Shown here one piece after another: positions 1 through 9,274 of a DNA stretch of 64,000 nt (position 1 is its first letter; the number at the start of each line of letters is the position of its first letter). The notes beneath the pieces are model-generated. The model was not told the origin of the DNA. It did not search any database and was given only the letters and a program-made list of their open reading frames with translations. This DNA is from DASWOJ01 sp964250755. Lineage in GTDB: Bacteria > Pseudomonadota > Alphaproteobacteria > Acetobacterales > Acetobacteraceae. The translations under genes and the position numbers were made by a program. The stretch covers positions 182,953-246,952 of the forward strand of contig CAXUHB010000004.1 in the NCBI GenBank assembly GCA_964250755.1, read 5' to 3'.

Positions 1-1464
<1,464 letters not shown>

Positions 1465-1568
1465 GGTCCACCGTCCCCTCTCCCGGGGCGAACCGCAAAG
1501 CGGTTCACAACTGCGGCAGGCAGGCCAAGCGGCGCAAAACGCCTATGCGAAGGCCGCTCAGCGAAACC

Positions 1569-1605
1569 AACCCGGCCGGGAACTTTTAAAGCACCCGGCC
1601 GGGTT
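1569..1605. terminator. Bidirectional hairpin between leuA and a convergent lipoprotein gene
   Basis: A perfect 12-bp stem (AACCCGGCCGGG / CCCGGCCGGGTT) flanks a 13-nt loop that is itself A/T rich. It lies between the convergent ends of leuA and the 1612-1890 gene, so it could terminate both. A smaller hairpin, GAACCGC-aaa-GCGGTTC, occurs at 1490-1506. Neither is followed by a long T tract, so rho-independent function is an inference. Confidence 0.6.
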
Positions 1606-1611
1606 AAACCC

Positions 1612-1890
1612 CTAATACCCGTAATAAGGCCGGGGCTGGCTGTAGTAGGGCTGCTGATAGTACGGCCGGCTCGGTGTCGTTGCCGCCCCGGTCACCGCGC
1701 CAACGCCGCCGCCGGCCAACGCCCCGATGGCTGCCCCGCGTCCGCCGCCGGCGATGCCGCCGAGCGCCGCACCGGCACCTGCGCCAATCAGCCCGCCGCC
1801 GACGGCGCGCTGGCCGGGGTCGTAGGGGTCAGTGCAGGCCGTCAGGCCCAGGCCTGACACCAAGGCAAGGCTCAAGGCGATCTTTTTCAT
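1612..1890 (-). CDS. Small glycine-zipper lipoprotein A
   Basis: This 92-residue protein has a lipoprotein signal: K-K at the N-terminus, a hydrophobic stretch, and lipobox L-T-A-C with the lipidated Cys at residue 19. The central part (about residues 31-70) is a glycine zipper with repeated GxxxG/AxxxG spacing. The C-terminus is a Tyr/Pro/Gln-rich tail (PYYQQPYYSQ-type). Glycine-zipper lipoproteins of this kind (Rick_17kDa_Anti/YMGG-like) are outer-membrane or periplasmic proteins of structural or stress role; the function here is unknown. It lies 24 bp downstream of a paralogue on the same strand, so the two probably form one transcript. Start is an ATG with an upstream purine-rich GGGAGAAAAGCC. 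Confidence 0.8.
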   Translation of the reverse strand: MKKIALSLALVSGLGLTACTDPYDPGQRAVGGGLIGAGAGAALGGIAGGGRGAAIGALAGGGVGAVTGAATTPSRPYYQQPYYSQPRPYYGY

Positions 1891-1914
1891 GGCTTTTCTC
1901 CCCCAATAAAGTTT

Positions 1915-2136
1915 CTAGTAACGCCGCGGTGCCGTTACCGCGCCACCGACGGCGCCAACGCCGCCTCCAATCAACGCACCGGTCCCGGCGTTGCCGCCCG
2001 TCGCCCCGGCAACGGCCGCGCCCGTGCCGGCGCCCAGCAGCCCGCCCGTCACAGCACGGGTGCCCGGCGTCTCGCCGCACGCGGCAAGCAGCGCTGCCAA
2101 GCTGCCGATCAGAACAACATTCGCAAGCACGCGCAT
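1915..2136 (-). CDS. Small glycine-zipper lipoprotein B
   Basis: A 73-residue protein with a lipoprotein signal (lipobox L-A-A-C, Cys at residue 20) followed by a near-uninterrupted glycine zipper (GGLLGAGTGAAVAGATGGN and similar). It shares the QRAVGGG/TRAVTGG-GLLGAGTG type core with the 1612-1890 product, so the two are tandem paralogues; copy B lacks the Tyr/Pro tail. It is divergently oriented from mreB, with about 230 bp between the two starts that must hold both promoters. The function is not known; a role in the outer envelope is inferred only from the lipid signal and the zipper. Confidence 0.78.
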   Translation of the reverse strand: MRVLANVVLIGSLAALLAACGETPGTRAVTGGLLGAGTGAAVAGATGGNAGTGALIGGGVGAVGGAVTAPRRY

Positions 2137-2365
2137 ACGTCAGCCTCCATGGATTGGTTCAACATAGCCAATAACGCGTGGGGTTGTGTTCAGTACAAGT
2201 CCGGACTGTGGCAGCGCCGTGTCTCACGGATACGTGACCACGAGGCCTTGCCGCCGGACGGCATGGACGTTAAGCCACGCCGCACCGCAGCGCCCGGCAG
2301 CGGCGCCAGGGCCGCCCGCCATTAAGCTGCCCGCCTTCCCGACCGTCATCCAAGGGTTCAATCGC

Positions 2366-3409
2366 ATGTTCGGACGTTTGCTGGGGATCATGTCGGCCGA
2401 CATGGCCATAGACCTCGGCACCGCCAACACGCTGGTTTACGTCAAGGGCCGCGGCATCGTCCTGGCCGAGCCCAGCGTGGTCGCCATCGCCGACGTGCGC
2501 GGCAAGAAGCAGGTGCTGGCCGTGGGGGAGGAGGCCAAGCTGATGCTGGGCCGCACGCCGGGCAACATCAGCGCGATACGACCCCTGCGCGATGGCGTGA
2601 TCGCCGACTTCGAGGTGGCGGAGGAGATGATCAAGCACTTCATCCGCAAGGTCCACAACCGCCGCGGCTTCGCCAGCCCGCTCATCATCGTCTGCGTCCC
2701 CAGCGGTTCCACCGCGGTCGAGCGACGGGCAATCCAGGAGAGCGCGGAGTCGGCCGGCGCCCGCAAGGTGCTGCTGATCGAGGAGCCGATGGCCGCCGCC
2801 ATCGGCGCTGGCCTGCCGGTGACGGAGCCGTCGGGAAGCATGGTCGTGGATGTCGGCGGCGGCACGACGGAGGTCGCCGTCATCTCGTTGGGCGGCATCG
2901 TCTATTCCCGCAGCGTGCGCGTGGGCGGGGACAAGATGGACGAGGCGATCATCAGCTACATACGGCGCACCCACAACCTGCTGATCGGCGAAAGCTCGGC
3001 CGAGCGCATCAAGATGGACATCGGTGCCGCCACCCCGTCGGACGACCTGGATGACGGCCCCTGGCGCGAGGTGAAGGGCCGTGACCTGATGAACGGCGTC
3101 CCGCGCGAGATCCTGGTGGGACAGCGCCAGATCAGCGAAAGCCTGGCCGAACCCGTCAGCGCCATCGTGGAGGCCGTGAAGGTCGCCCTGGAGAACACCC
3201 CGCCGGAACTTGCAGCCGACATCGTGGACAAGGGAATTGTCCTCACGGGCGGCGGCGCGCTGCTGTATCGTCTGGACCAGGTGCTGCGCGACGCGACGGG
3301 CTTGCCGGTCGTCGTGGCGGAGAACCCCCTGAGCTGCGTGGCGCTTGGCACGGGACGGGCGCTGGAGGAGATGAAGCGTCTGCGCAACGTGCTGACCTCC
3401 ATGTACTAG
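2366..3409 (+). CDS. mreB: Rod-shape determining actin-like protein MreB
   Basis: MreB is the bacterial actin that polymerises under the inner membrane and directs lateral peptidoglycan synthesis by the elongasome. The 347-residue product starts MFGRLLGIMSADMAIDLGTA. The phosphate-1 motif DLGTANTLVY, the VDVGGGTTEVAVI phosphate-2 motif and the C-terminal LTGGGALL adenosine motif are all visible. The frame is open for 60 codons upstream, but that stretch is low-complexity; the ATG at 2366 gives the family-standard N-terminus and length. It heads the mreB-mreC-mreD-mrdA-rodA cluster. The first residues (MFGRLLG) look amphipathic and could contact the membrane. Confidence 0.97.
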   Translation: MFGRLLGIMSADMAIDLGTANTLVYVKGRGIVLAEPSVVAIADVRGKKQVLAVGEEAKLMLGRTPGNISAIRPLRDGVIADFEVAEEMIKHFIRKVHNRRGFASPLIIVCVPSGSTAVERRAIQESAESAGARKVLLIEEPMAAAIGAGLPVTEPSGSMVVDVGGGTTEVAVISLGGIVYSRSVRVGGDKMDEAIISYIRRTHNLLIGESSAERIKMDIGAATPSDDLDDGPWREVKGRDLMNGVPREILVGQRQISESLAEPVSAIVEAVKVALENTPPELAADIVDKGIVLTGGGALLYRLDQVLRDATGLPVVVAENPLSCVALGTGRALEEMKRLRNVLTSMY

Positions 3410-3448
3410 GCTGGGTACTAGGCTGGCTGCAACGGAGGGCGCGCGCAG

Positions 3449-4321
3449 GTGATCCGGCTGTCCATTCCCGTCCGTCAGGCGCTGTCGCGCCTGACGCTCC
3501 CGGTCCTGATTGCGCTCACGTTCGGCATCATGCTGCTCGGCAAGGCCGACCTCGGCCTAACCGAGCGCGCCCGCATGGCCCTGGCCGACGCACTGGCCCC
3601 CATCTTCGCCGTCGTCGCCGAACCCGTCGCCACTCTCCACCGCACCGTCGCCGACGCCGAGGGCCTGCTGAGCGTGCATGCCGAGAACGCCCGCCTGAAG
3701 GCCGAGAACGACCAGCTCCGCCGCTGGCACGCCGTGGCCCTCGCCCTGGACGCCGAGAACGCCCAGCTCAAGGCCAACCTCCGCTGGATGCCCGACCCCG
3801 CGCCCACCTACGTCACCGCCCGCGTCGTCGCGGACGCCGGGGGCGTCTATGCCCGCGCCGTGCTGCTCTCCCTTGGTCCCAACCATGGCCTCACCAAGGG
3901 CCAGATCGCGCTTGACGAGAACGGCCTGGTCGGACGCATCACCGAGCTTGGCAACCGCAGCGCCCGCGTGCTGCTGCTGACCGACATGAACAGCCGCATC
4001 CCCGTCACGTTGGAGGGCAGCCGCGCCCGCGCCATCCTGCAAGGCGCCAACAACGCCAACCCCCGCCTGGTCCACTGGCCCGAGGGCATGATGCCGGTGG
4101 AGGGTGAGCGCGTCGTCACGTCCGCCGAGGCCGGCGCATTTCCTGCCGGCCTTCCCGTCGGCGTCGTCCACTACAGCCCCGGCAACGCTGCCGAGGTCGT
4201 CCCCGCTGCCAAGCTCGATCAGTTGGAGATCATACGCATCTTCAACTACGGCTTGGCCGGCGTGAAGCCGCCCGAGTCCGCCGCCCGCCCCGCCGACAAC
4301 CGGGCGGAGCGCCGCCGTTGA
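3449..4321 (+). CDS. mreC: Rod-shape determining protein MreC
   Basis: MreC is a bitopic inner-membrane protein whose periplasmic part links MreB/MreD to PBP2 and the elongation enzymes. The 290-residue product has one N-terminal membrane segment (about residues 17-33), then a coiled-coil rich in ENARLKAENDQL repeats (about 78-112), then the paired beta-barrel MreC domain (ALQVGAGGRIxxLG-like stretch GLVGRITELGNRSARVLLLTD). The start is GTG at 3449, 39 bp after mreB. The C-terminal 20 residues are charged and poorly conserved. The gap of 130 bp to mreD is unusually long for this cluster and contains a dispersed repeat. Confidence 0.95.
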   Translation: MIRLSIPVRQALSRLTLPVLIALTFGIMLLGKADLGLTERARMALADALAPIFAVVAEPVATLHRTVADAEGLLSVHAENARLKAENDQLRRWHAVALALDAENAQLKANLRWMPDPAPTYVTARVVADAGGVYARAVLLSLGPNHGLTKGQIALDENGLVGRITELGNRSARVLLLTDMNSRIPVTLEGSRARAILQGANNANPRLVHWPEGMMPVEGERVVTSAEAGAFPAGLPVGVVHYSPGNAAEVVPAAKLDQLEIIRIFNYGLAGVKPPESAARPADNRAERRR

Positions 4322-4368
4322 TCGCGCTGCCGTGGCCGCCTCCGTTGACCCTGCCGCTCAGGTCCATC

Positions 4369-4427
4369 CGTCCTTGCGAGGACCGCAACGACGCGGCAAT
4401 GGAGAGGCTGCCGAACCCCTGCTGCGG
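4369..4427. repeat. Dispersed repeat (GTCATTGCGAGG...GCAATCCAG type) inside the mre operon
   Basis: The segment runs TCCGTCCTTGCGAGGACCGC then CAACGACGCGGCAATGGAGAGGC-like sequence. It matches a widespread proteobacterial intergenic repeat of the form 'cgtcattgcgaggagcg...gcaatccag'. A second degenerate copy is at 19148-19201. It fills the mreC-mreD gap. Recognition is by eye. Confidence 0.6.
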
Positions 4428-4451
4428 TCCCGGAACGGCGGCTCATCCGGC

Positions 4452-5003
4452 ATGACCTCTCAGCGCACCCCCGGCATCCGCCCCCGCCAGACCCTCTGGC
4501 GCCAGCTCGACGCCGCCTCCCGCGCCGCGTTTCCCGCCACGGTCACGGCTCTCCTGCTGCTGGCGCTGGCCGCCCCCCTGCGCGTCCCGGGCCAGGCCGT
4601 CTTGCAGCCCGCGGCGGCCCTGGCCTGCGTCTTCTTCTGGTCCCTGTTCCGCCCGGCTTCCATGCAGCCCCCGGTCGTCTTCGCCCTGGGCCTCCTGTCC
4701 GACCTCCTGGGGCTGGAGCCGCTGGGGGTCAGCACACTCACCCTGCTCGTCGCCCATGGCCTGGCCGTCCGCTGGCGCCGCACCCTGGCCGCGCAGGGCT
4801 TCCTCCTGGTCTGGCTCGTGTTCGTTGCCGTTGCCGCCGGGGCCGCGGCCCTGGAGTGGGGCATGACCAGCCTGCTCACCTTCCGTCTCTTGCCCGCGGG
4901 TGCCGCCCTGTTCCAGTTCACCCTGACCGCCGGTCTGTATCCCCTGCTCGCCGTCATGTTCATCCGCGCCCACCGCGGCCTCGCCAACCCGGAGCAGGCA
5001 TGA
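4452..5003 (+). CDS. mreD: Rod-shape determining membrane protein MreD
   Basis: MreD is a small polytopic inner-membrane partner of MreC in the elongasome. The 183-residue product has about five hydrophobic segments (e.g. VTALLLLALAAPL, ALACVFFWSLF, VVFALGLLSDLLGLEPLG, FLLVWLVFVAVAAGAAALEW, LYPLLAVMFI). The segment containing LGLLSDLL-x5-LG is the typical MreD signature. I choose the ATG at 4452. The frame is open upstream to a GTG at 4332, but those codons run through the dispersed repeat at 4369-4427 and encode a hydrophilic low-complexity stretch unlike MreD N-termini. Identification rests on topology and gene order, since MreD diverges rapidly. Confidence 0.9.
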   Translation: MTSQRTPGIRPRQTLWRQLDAASRAAFPATVTALLLLALAAPLRVPGQAVLQPAAALACVFFWSLFRPASMQPPVVFALGLLSDLLGLEPLGVSTLTLLVAHGLAVRWRRTLAAQGFLLVWLVFVAVAAGAAALEWGMTSLLTFRLLPAGAALFQFTLTAGLYPLLAVMFIRAHRGLANPEQA

Positions 5004-5091
5004 CGGCCGCCCACCGCCCGGCGCAACCGTGCGTGCGGCAGCATCCGTCGCCGCAGGGGACGCAGCGGCGGGCCGGCCGGGAGGCCGCGCC

Positions 5092-6990
5092 GTGAGCCAG
5101 CTCAAGAAGGAGAACAAGCGCACCGGTGTCTTCACCCGCCGCGCCTTGCTCGTGGGCGCCGGCCAGGTCGGCGTCCTCGGCCTTCTCGCCGCCAAGCTGT
5201 ATCAGGTCCAGGTCATCGAGGGCGAACGCTACGCCACCCTCGCCGAGAGCAACCGCATCAGCGCCCGCCTCATCGCCCCCCCGCGCGGGCGCATCCTGGA
5301 CCGTGCCGGCGTCATCGTGGGCGGCAACAAGCTGAACTGGCGCGCCCTCCTGACTGCCGAGCAGGCTTCCGATGTCGGCGGCACCCTGGACACCTTCGCC
5401 CGCATCGTGCCCCTGGCCGACCACGAGCGCGCACGGATAGACCGCGAGCTGCGCCGCCGCCGACGCTTCATTCCTGTCGTCGTGCGCGAGTTCCTGACCT
5501 GGGAGGAGATGGCCCGCATCGAGGTCAACGCCCCCGACCTCCCCGGCATCTTCGTGGATGTCGGCACCACGCGCCTGTATCCCCAAGGCCCCGCCCTGGC
5601 CCACGTCGTCGGCTACGTCGCCCCACCCAGCGAGGGCGACATGGGCGACGACCCCATGCTGGCGCTGCCGGGCATACGCATCGGGCGCAACGGCATGGAA
5701 AAGGCGCAGGATCTCAAGCTCCGCGGACGCGCCGGCGCCGTCCAGATGGAGGTCAACTCCGTCGGCCGCATGATCCGCGAGCTGGACCGCCAGGAAGGCA
5801 CCCAGGGCCAGGACCTCGGCCTGACCATAGACGTGGGCCTGCAGACCTCGGTGCTGCGCCGCTTGGGCGACGAGAGCGCGTCGGCCGTGGTCATGGACTG
5901 CCGCAACGGGGAGGTGCTGGCCATGACCACCAACCCCAGCTTCGACCCCAGCCTGTTCAACTCCGGCGTCAGTCAGGCGCAATGGATCGCCTGGACCAAC
6001 AACCGCAAGGCCCCGCTCATCAACAAGGCCGCCAGCGGCCTCTATGCCCCGGGCAGCACCTTCAAGATGGTGACCGGCATGGCCGGGCTGGAGGCCAAGG
6101 TCATCGGCCCCGGCGAGCGCATCAACTGCCCCGGCCACATGGACATCGGCGACACCCGCTTCCACTGCTGGCTCAAAAGCGGTCACGGCGGCCTCGACCT
6201 CCGCGGCGCCCTCAAGAACAGTTGCGACGTGTTCTTCTACGAGGTCGCCCGCCGCGCCGGCATAGACAAGGTCGCCGCCATGGCCAACCGCTTCGGCATC
6301 GGCGTGGACCTGGAGATCGAGCTGCCCGGCGTCCGAAAGGGCCTGATGCCCACCCGCGCCTGGCGCATGGCCCAGGGCAAGGCCTGGAACATCGGCGACA
6401 CCATCCCCTGCGGCATCGGCCAGGGCTACATCCAGACGACGCCCCTCGCCCTCTGCACCTACGTCTCCCGCGTCGCCACCGGCCGCGCCGTCGAGCCCCA
6501 CCTGACCCGCACCCTCGGCGGCGTGCTGCAGCCCGGCAACCGGCCCGAGGACTGGCCCGGCATGGGCCTGCCCGAGCGCGGAATGCACATCCTGCGGGAA
6601 GGCATGTTCGCCGTCGTCAACGAGGGCGGTGGCACCGCCCCCGGCGCGCGCATCAACGTCGCCGGCGCGCAGCTCGCCGGCAAGACCGGCTCCTCCCAGG
6701 TCCGCCGCGTCTCGCGCGAGCAGCGGGAGCGCGGGTTCCGGTCGGACCAGTTGCCGTGGGAGTTCCGGCCCCACGCCCTGTTCGTGTGCTACGCCCCCTA
6801 CGACAACCCGCGCTACGCCGTGTCGGTAGTCGTCGAGCACGGCAACGCCGGTGCCGCAGCCGCTGCCCCCTTGGCCCGCGACATCATGGTGGACGTGCTG
6901 ACGCGCGACCCCGCCGGCAAGGCCGACCCAGCCCCCGGCCAGCGCGTCGCCGACGGCTCTCCTCGTTCTGCGGGGGGCGTTGTCCGGTGA
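5092..6990 (+). CDS. mrdA: Penicillin-binding protein 2, elongation transpeptidase
   Basis: PBP2 cross-links peptidoglycan during rod elongation, in complex with RodA. The product is 632 residues from the GTG at 5092, which has a GGGAGG ribosome-binding site just upstream; an earlier GTG at 5029 is possible. There is one N-terminal membrane anchor (ALLVGAGQVGVLGLLAAKLY), then the PBP dimerisation domain (APPRGRILDRAG) and the transpeptidase domain. The catalytic motifs are S322-T-F-K325, S-C-D in LKNSCDVFFYEVA, and K531-T-G. Length and motif order fit the PBP2 (MrdA) family. Its 3' end overlaps the rodA start by 4 bp (GTGA), so the two are translationally coupled. Confidence 0.97.
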   Translation: MSQLKKENKRTGVFTRRALLVGAGQVGVLGLLAAKLYQVQVIEGERYATLAESNRISARLIAPPRGRILDRAGVIVGGNKLNWRALLTAEQASDVGGTLDTFARIVPLADHERARIDRELRRRRRFIPVVVREFLTWEEMARIEVNAPDLPGIFVDVGTTRLYPQGPALAHVVGYVAPPSEGDMGDDPMLALPGIRIGRNGMEKAQDLKLRGRAGAVQMEVNSVGRMIRELDRQEGTQGQDLGLTIDVGLQTSVLRRLGDESASAVVMDCRNGEVLAMTTNPSFDPSLFNSGVSQAQWIAWTNNRKAPLINKAASGLYAPGSTFKMVTGMAGLEAKVIGPGERINCPGHMDIGDTRFHCWLKSGHGGLDLRGALKNSCDVFFYEVARRAGIDKVAAMANRFGIGVDLEIELPGVRKGLMPTRAWRMAQGKAWNIGDTIPCGIGQGYIQTTPLALCTYVSRVATGRAVEPHLTRTLGGVLQPGNRPEDWPGMGLPERGMHILREGMFAVVNEGGGTAPGARINVAGAQLAGKTGSSQVRRVSREQRERGFRSDQLPWEFRPHALFVCYAPYDNPRYAVSVVVEHGNAGAAAAAPLARDIMVDVLTRDPAGKADPAPGQRVADGSPRSAGGVVR

Positions 6991-8135
6991 TTTCCGAACG
7001 CCGCCTGATCCGAGCCGAGCCGTCCTTCGGCCTGACGACCAAGCTGTGGCAGATCAGTTGGCTGTATGTCGCGCTGCTCTGCATGCTGGCCGGCGTCGGC
7101 TATGTCGCGTTGTACTCCGCCGCGGGCGGGTCGCCCGAACCCTACGCCTCCAAGCACATCCTTCGCTTCGGCTTCAGCCTGGTCATGATGCTGTGCATGG
7201 CGCTGGTGGACATCCGCTTCATCGCCCGCTTCTCCTACCTGGTCTATGGCATCTCGGTTGCGCTGCTGGTGCTCGTGCTGCGCATGGGCCATGTCGGCAA
7301 GGGCGCGCAGCGCTGGATCGAGCTGGGCGGCCTGCAGCTGCAGCCCAGCGAACTCGCCAAAATCGGCCTCGTGATGGCCCTGGCCGCCTGGTTCCACCGC
7401 GCGACCTGGGAGCGCATGGGCAACCCGCTGTTCCTGATCCCGCCCGCCCTCATGGTCCTGGTCCCCGTCGGCCTGATCCTGAAGGAGCCGAACCTGGGAA
7501 CCGCCGTCATCACCGCCATCGTCGGCGGCGCGGTGTTCCTGGCCGCCGGGCTGCGCTGGTGGAAGGTGGCGCTGGTGGCGCTTCCGCTGCCTTTCGCGGC
7601 CCAGGCCGCCTTCCACCACCTGCACGACTACCAGCGCGCCCGCATCACCACGTTCATGAACCCCGAGAGCGACCCGCTGGGCGCCGGCTACAACATCATC
7701 CAGAGCAAGATCGCCCTGGGGTCCGGCGGGCTGTGGGGCAAGGGCTTCCTGCAAGGGACGCAAGGCCACCTGAACTTCCTGCCGGAGAAGCAGACCGACT
7801 TCATCTTCACGATGCTGGCGGAGGAGTTCGGCCTGGTAGGCGGCCTTGCCGTGCTGGCCTTGCTGCTGTGCATCGTGCTGGGTGCGATGGGCATGGCGCT
7901 GCGCTGCCGCCACCAGTACGGCCGCCTGCTGGCACTGGGCATCGGCGTCAACTTCTTCATGTACGTGTTCGTCAACATCGCCATGGTGATGGGCGCCATC
8001 CCAGTCGGCGGCGTGCCGCTGCCGCTGGTGTCGCATGGCGGGTCGGCGATGCTGACGGTGATGTTCGGCATGGGCCTGCTGATGTCCGTGCATGTCCACC
8101 GGGACGTGGAGTTCAGCGACGGGCGGGACGACTGA
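6987..8135 (+). CDS. mrdB: Rod-shape SEDS peptidoglycan glycosyltransferase RodA
   Basis: RodA (MrdB) is the SEDS-family polymerase that extends glycan strands with PBP2. The 382-residue product has about ten membrane segments. It carries the SEDS hallmarks: KGAQRWIELGGLQLQPSELAK, the Asp-containing FLPEKQTDFIFTMLAEEFG loop with the catalytic Asp, and the C-terminal GVPLPLVSHGGSAML segment. The GTG start at 6987 overlaps the mrdA stop; the frame remains open far upstream within mrdA but the family N-terminus is met here. It closes the recognised elongasome genes, and a small unknown gene begins on its last stop base. Confidence 0.97.
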   Translation: MISERRLIRAEPSFGLTTKLWQISWLYVALLCMLAGVGYVALYSAAGGSPEPYASKHILRFGFSLVMMLCMALVDIRFIARFSYLVYGISVALLVLVLRMGHVGKGAQRWIELGGLQLQPSELAKIGLVMALAAWFHRATWERMGNPLFLIPPALMVLVPVGLILKEPNLGTAVITAIVGGAVFLAAGLRWWKVALVALPLPFAAQAAFHHLHDYQRARITTFMNPESDPLGAGYNIIQSKIALGSGGLWGKGFLQGTQGHLNFLPEKQTDFIFTMLAEEFGLVGGLAVLALLLCIVLGAMGMALRCRHQYGRLLALGIGVNFFMYVFVNIAMVMGAIPVGGVPLPLVSHGGSAMLTVMFGMGLLMSVHVHRDVEFSDGRDD

Positions 8136-8401
8136 TGCCGTCTAGTCCAGCGCGGCATGAACCGCTGCGCGTCCAAACCAGCTTTCAGGACACACCGGGT
8201 GACGGCTGTTATTTCGTGCTGCTCTACAACGGACACCGCCTGAGCGAGCAGTTGGACGAGCTTGGGCTTAGCGACGGCGACACCGTCTTGCTGTGGGACG
8301 AGGACTGCGAAGACTTCACTTTGGCAGCGACACTGCTTGTGGACTACCAGCATCCCATGACGTTCAAACCCGCTCTTTGGGCACGGGAAATCCAGATCTG
8401 A
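8135..8401 (+). CDS. Small unknown protein coupled to rodA
   Basis: An 88-residue protein whose ATG shares one base with the rodA TGA stop (TGATG), an arrangement typical of translational coupling. It has no signal peptide or membrane segment. It is acidic, with short beta-strand-like stretches (GCYFVLLYNGHR, DTVLLWDEDCED, AATLLVDYQ) and a Trp-containing C-terminus. I do not recognise the family. The codons are less G/C-biased than in rodA, for example TGT-TAT-TTC and ACT-TTG, which hints at a different origin or lower selection. It might be a small cytoplasmic beta-barrel adaptor, but no function is assigned. Confidence 0.6.
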   Translation: MPSSPARHEPLRVQTSFQDTPGDGCYFVLLYNGHRLSEQLDELGLSDGDTVLLWDEDCEDFTLAATLLVDYQHPMTFKPALWAREIQI

Positions 8402-8436
8402 GGTCGTTCACCTCAGGACGCTGGTGACAGGTAAGC

Positions 8437-8904
8437 ATGGCTGATGGGCGAAGCGGTATGTCACGGGCTGGCCTGAACCCCCGGACGCTGCGCGCCTTCC
8501 ACGCCACGGCCTACTCCGCCGGCCATGCCGCCGCGCGCATCGGCCGCCGCTGCCCGGCGCTGGACCGGGTGCTGCCCCCGTGCGGCGGCGCGTTCATCAC
8601 CGCCTGGAACCCTGGCGCCCGCCGCGCCCCGTCCGCCTGCAACCGCCGCGCCGACCGCGCCTTGCAGGGCTGGCTCAGCCGCCTGCCGCACCTTGCCGGC
8701 ACCGGGCAGGGCAGGGGCTGGCGGGAGGAGCACTGGCTTGTGGCAGCCGACTTCCGTCGCGTCGCCGTCCTGGCCCGGCGTTTCCGCCAGGCTGCCATCG
8801 TCACCCTGAGGCGGGGCCAGCCGGCGCGTCTGCTTGTGCTGCCGCCACAGGCTCCGCCTTCGACGCCTGGATTATCGCCGTCGCGCGCTCGATGGAGCGT
8901 ATGA
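8437..8904 (+). CDS. DUF3293 family protein
   Basis: A 155-residue protein with the DUF3293 pattern: FHATAY near the start, FITAWNPGARR, a NRRADRAL segment, then GRGWREEHWLVAADF and the VAVLARRFRQAAIVTLRRG block. This family is common in proteobacteria and its function is unknown; the W-N-P and N-x-R motifs suggest a small nucleotide- or metabolite-binding fold, which is inference only. The start could be ATG 8437 or ATG 8458. The last 30 or so residues after LRRGQPARL are low-complexity and overlap by 104 bp the 3' end of the convergent gene at 8801-9274; the real domain probably ends near 8850. Confidence 0.72.
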   Translation: MADGRSGMSRAGLNPRTLRAFHATAYSAGHAAARIGRRCPALDRVLPPCGGAFITAWNPGARRAPSACNRRADRALQGWLSRLPHLAGTGQGRGWREEHWLVAADFRRVAVLARRFRQAAIVTLRRGQPARLLVLPPQAPPSTPGLSPSRARWSV

Positions 8905-9274
8905 CCGCCTGGCCCGCCCGCTGCACCGCGGGGTCCGCGTTGCCGACCAGCCGATCCGTCACCATCAGCGCCGGGGACAGCACCCCGCGCAAGTCGTGCC
9001 GCAGCGTCGCTGCCCGCGCCTCGACCTCCGCCACTTGGGCCGCGGCGGCGGCCTGGGCGGCGGCGCCTCCGTCCACCTGATCCTGCAGCGCCGCCGCGGG
9101 GCGCACGACCCGCGCCAGCAGCACGGCATGAAGCACCAGCCCCGCCGCCACCGCCGCCGCCAGCGCCGCCAGCAGCATCGGCACCCCCAGCCCCATCAGC
9201 GCCAGCGTCGCGCAGGCCGCGCCGAACGCCAGCCCGGCGCCCAGCAGCGAAATCAGGATCACGGTGCGTGCCAT
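8801..9274 (-). CDS. Membrane protein with orphan histidine-kinase dimerisation helix
   Basis: A 157-residue protein with two N-terminal membrane segments (about residues 4-27 and 33-55), a short alanine-rich coiled region, and then LRHDLRGVLSPALMVTDRLV (H93). The last segment strongly resembles the HisKA/DHp helix of sensor kinases, phospho-acceptor His included, followed by the second helix VQRAGQAVIRSIERATAII. No ATPase domain follows; the protein ends with an Ala/Pro tail. So it cannot autophosphorylate alone and could act as a phosphotransfer or dimerisation partner, or be a relic. It converges on, and overlaps, the DUF3293 gene. Confidence 0.68.
   Translation of the reverse strand: MARTVILISLLGAGLAFGAACATLALMGLGVPMLLAALAAAVAAGLVLHAVLLARVVRPAAALQDQVDGGAAAQAAAAAQVAEVEARAATLRHDLRGVLSPALMVTDRLVGNADPAVQRAGQAVIRSIERATAIIQASKAEPVAAAQADAPAGPASG

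Noticed and set aside
2186..2366. 60-codon N-terminal extension of MreB
   Set aside because: The upstream codons are low-complexity and absent from the family; MreB starts at 2366.
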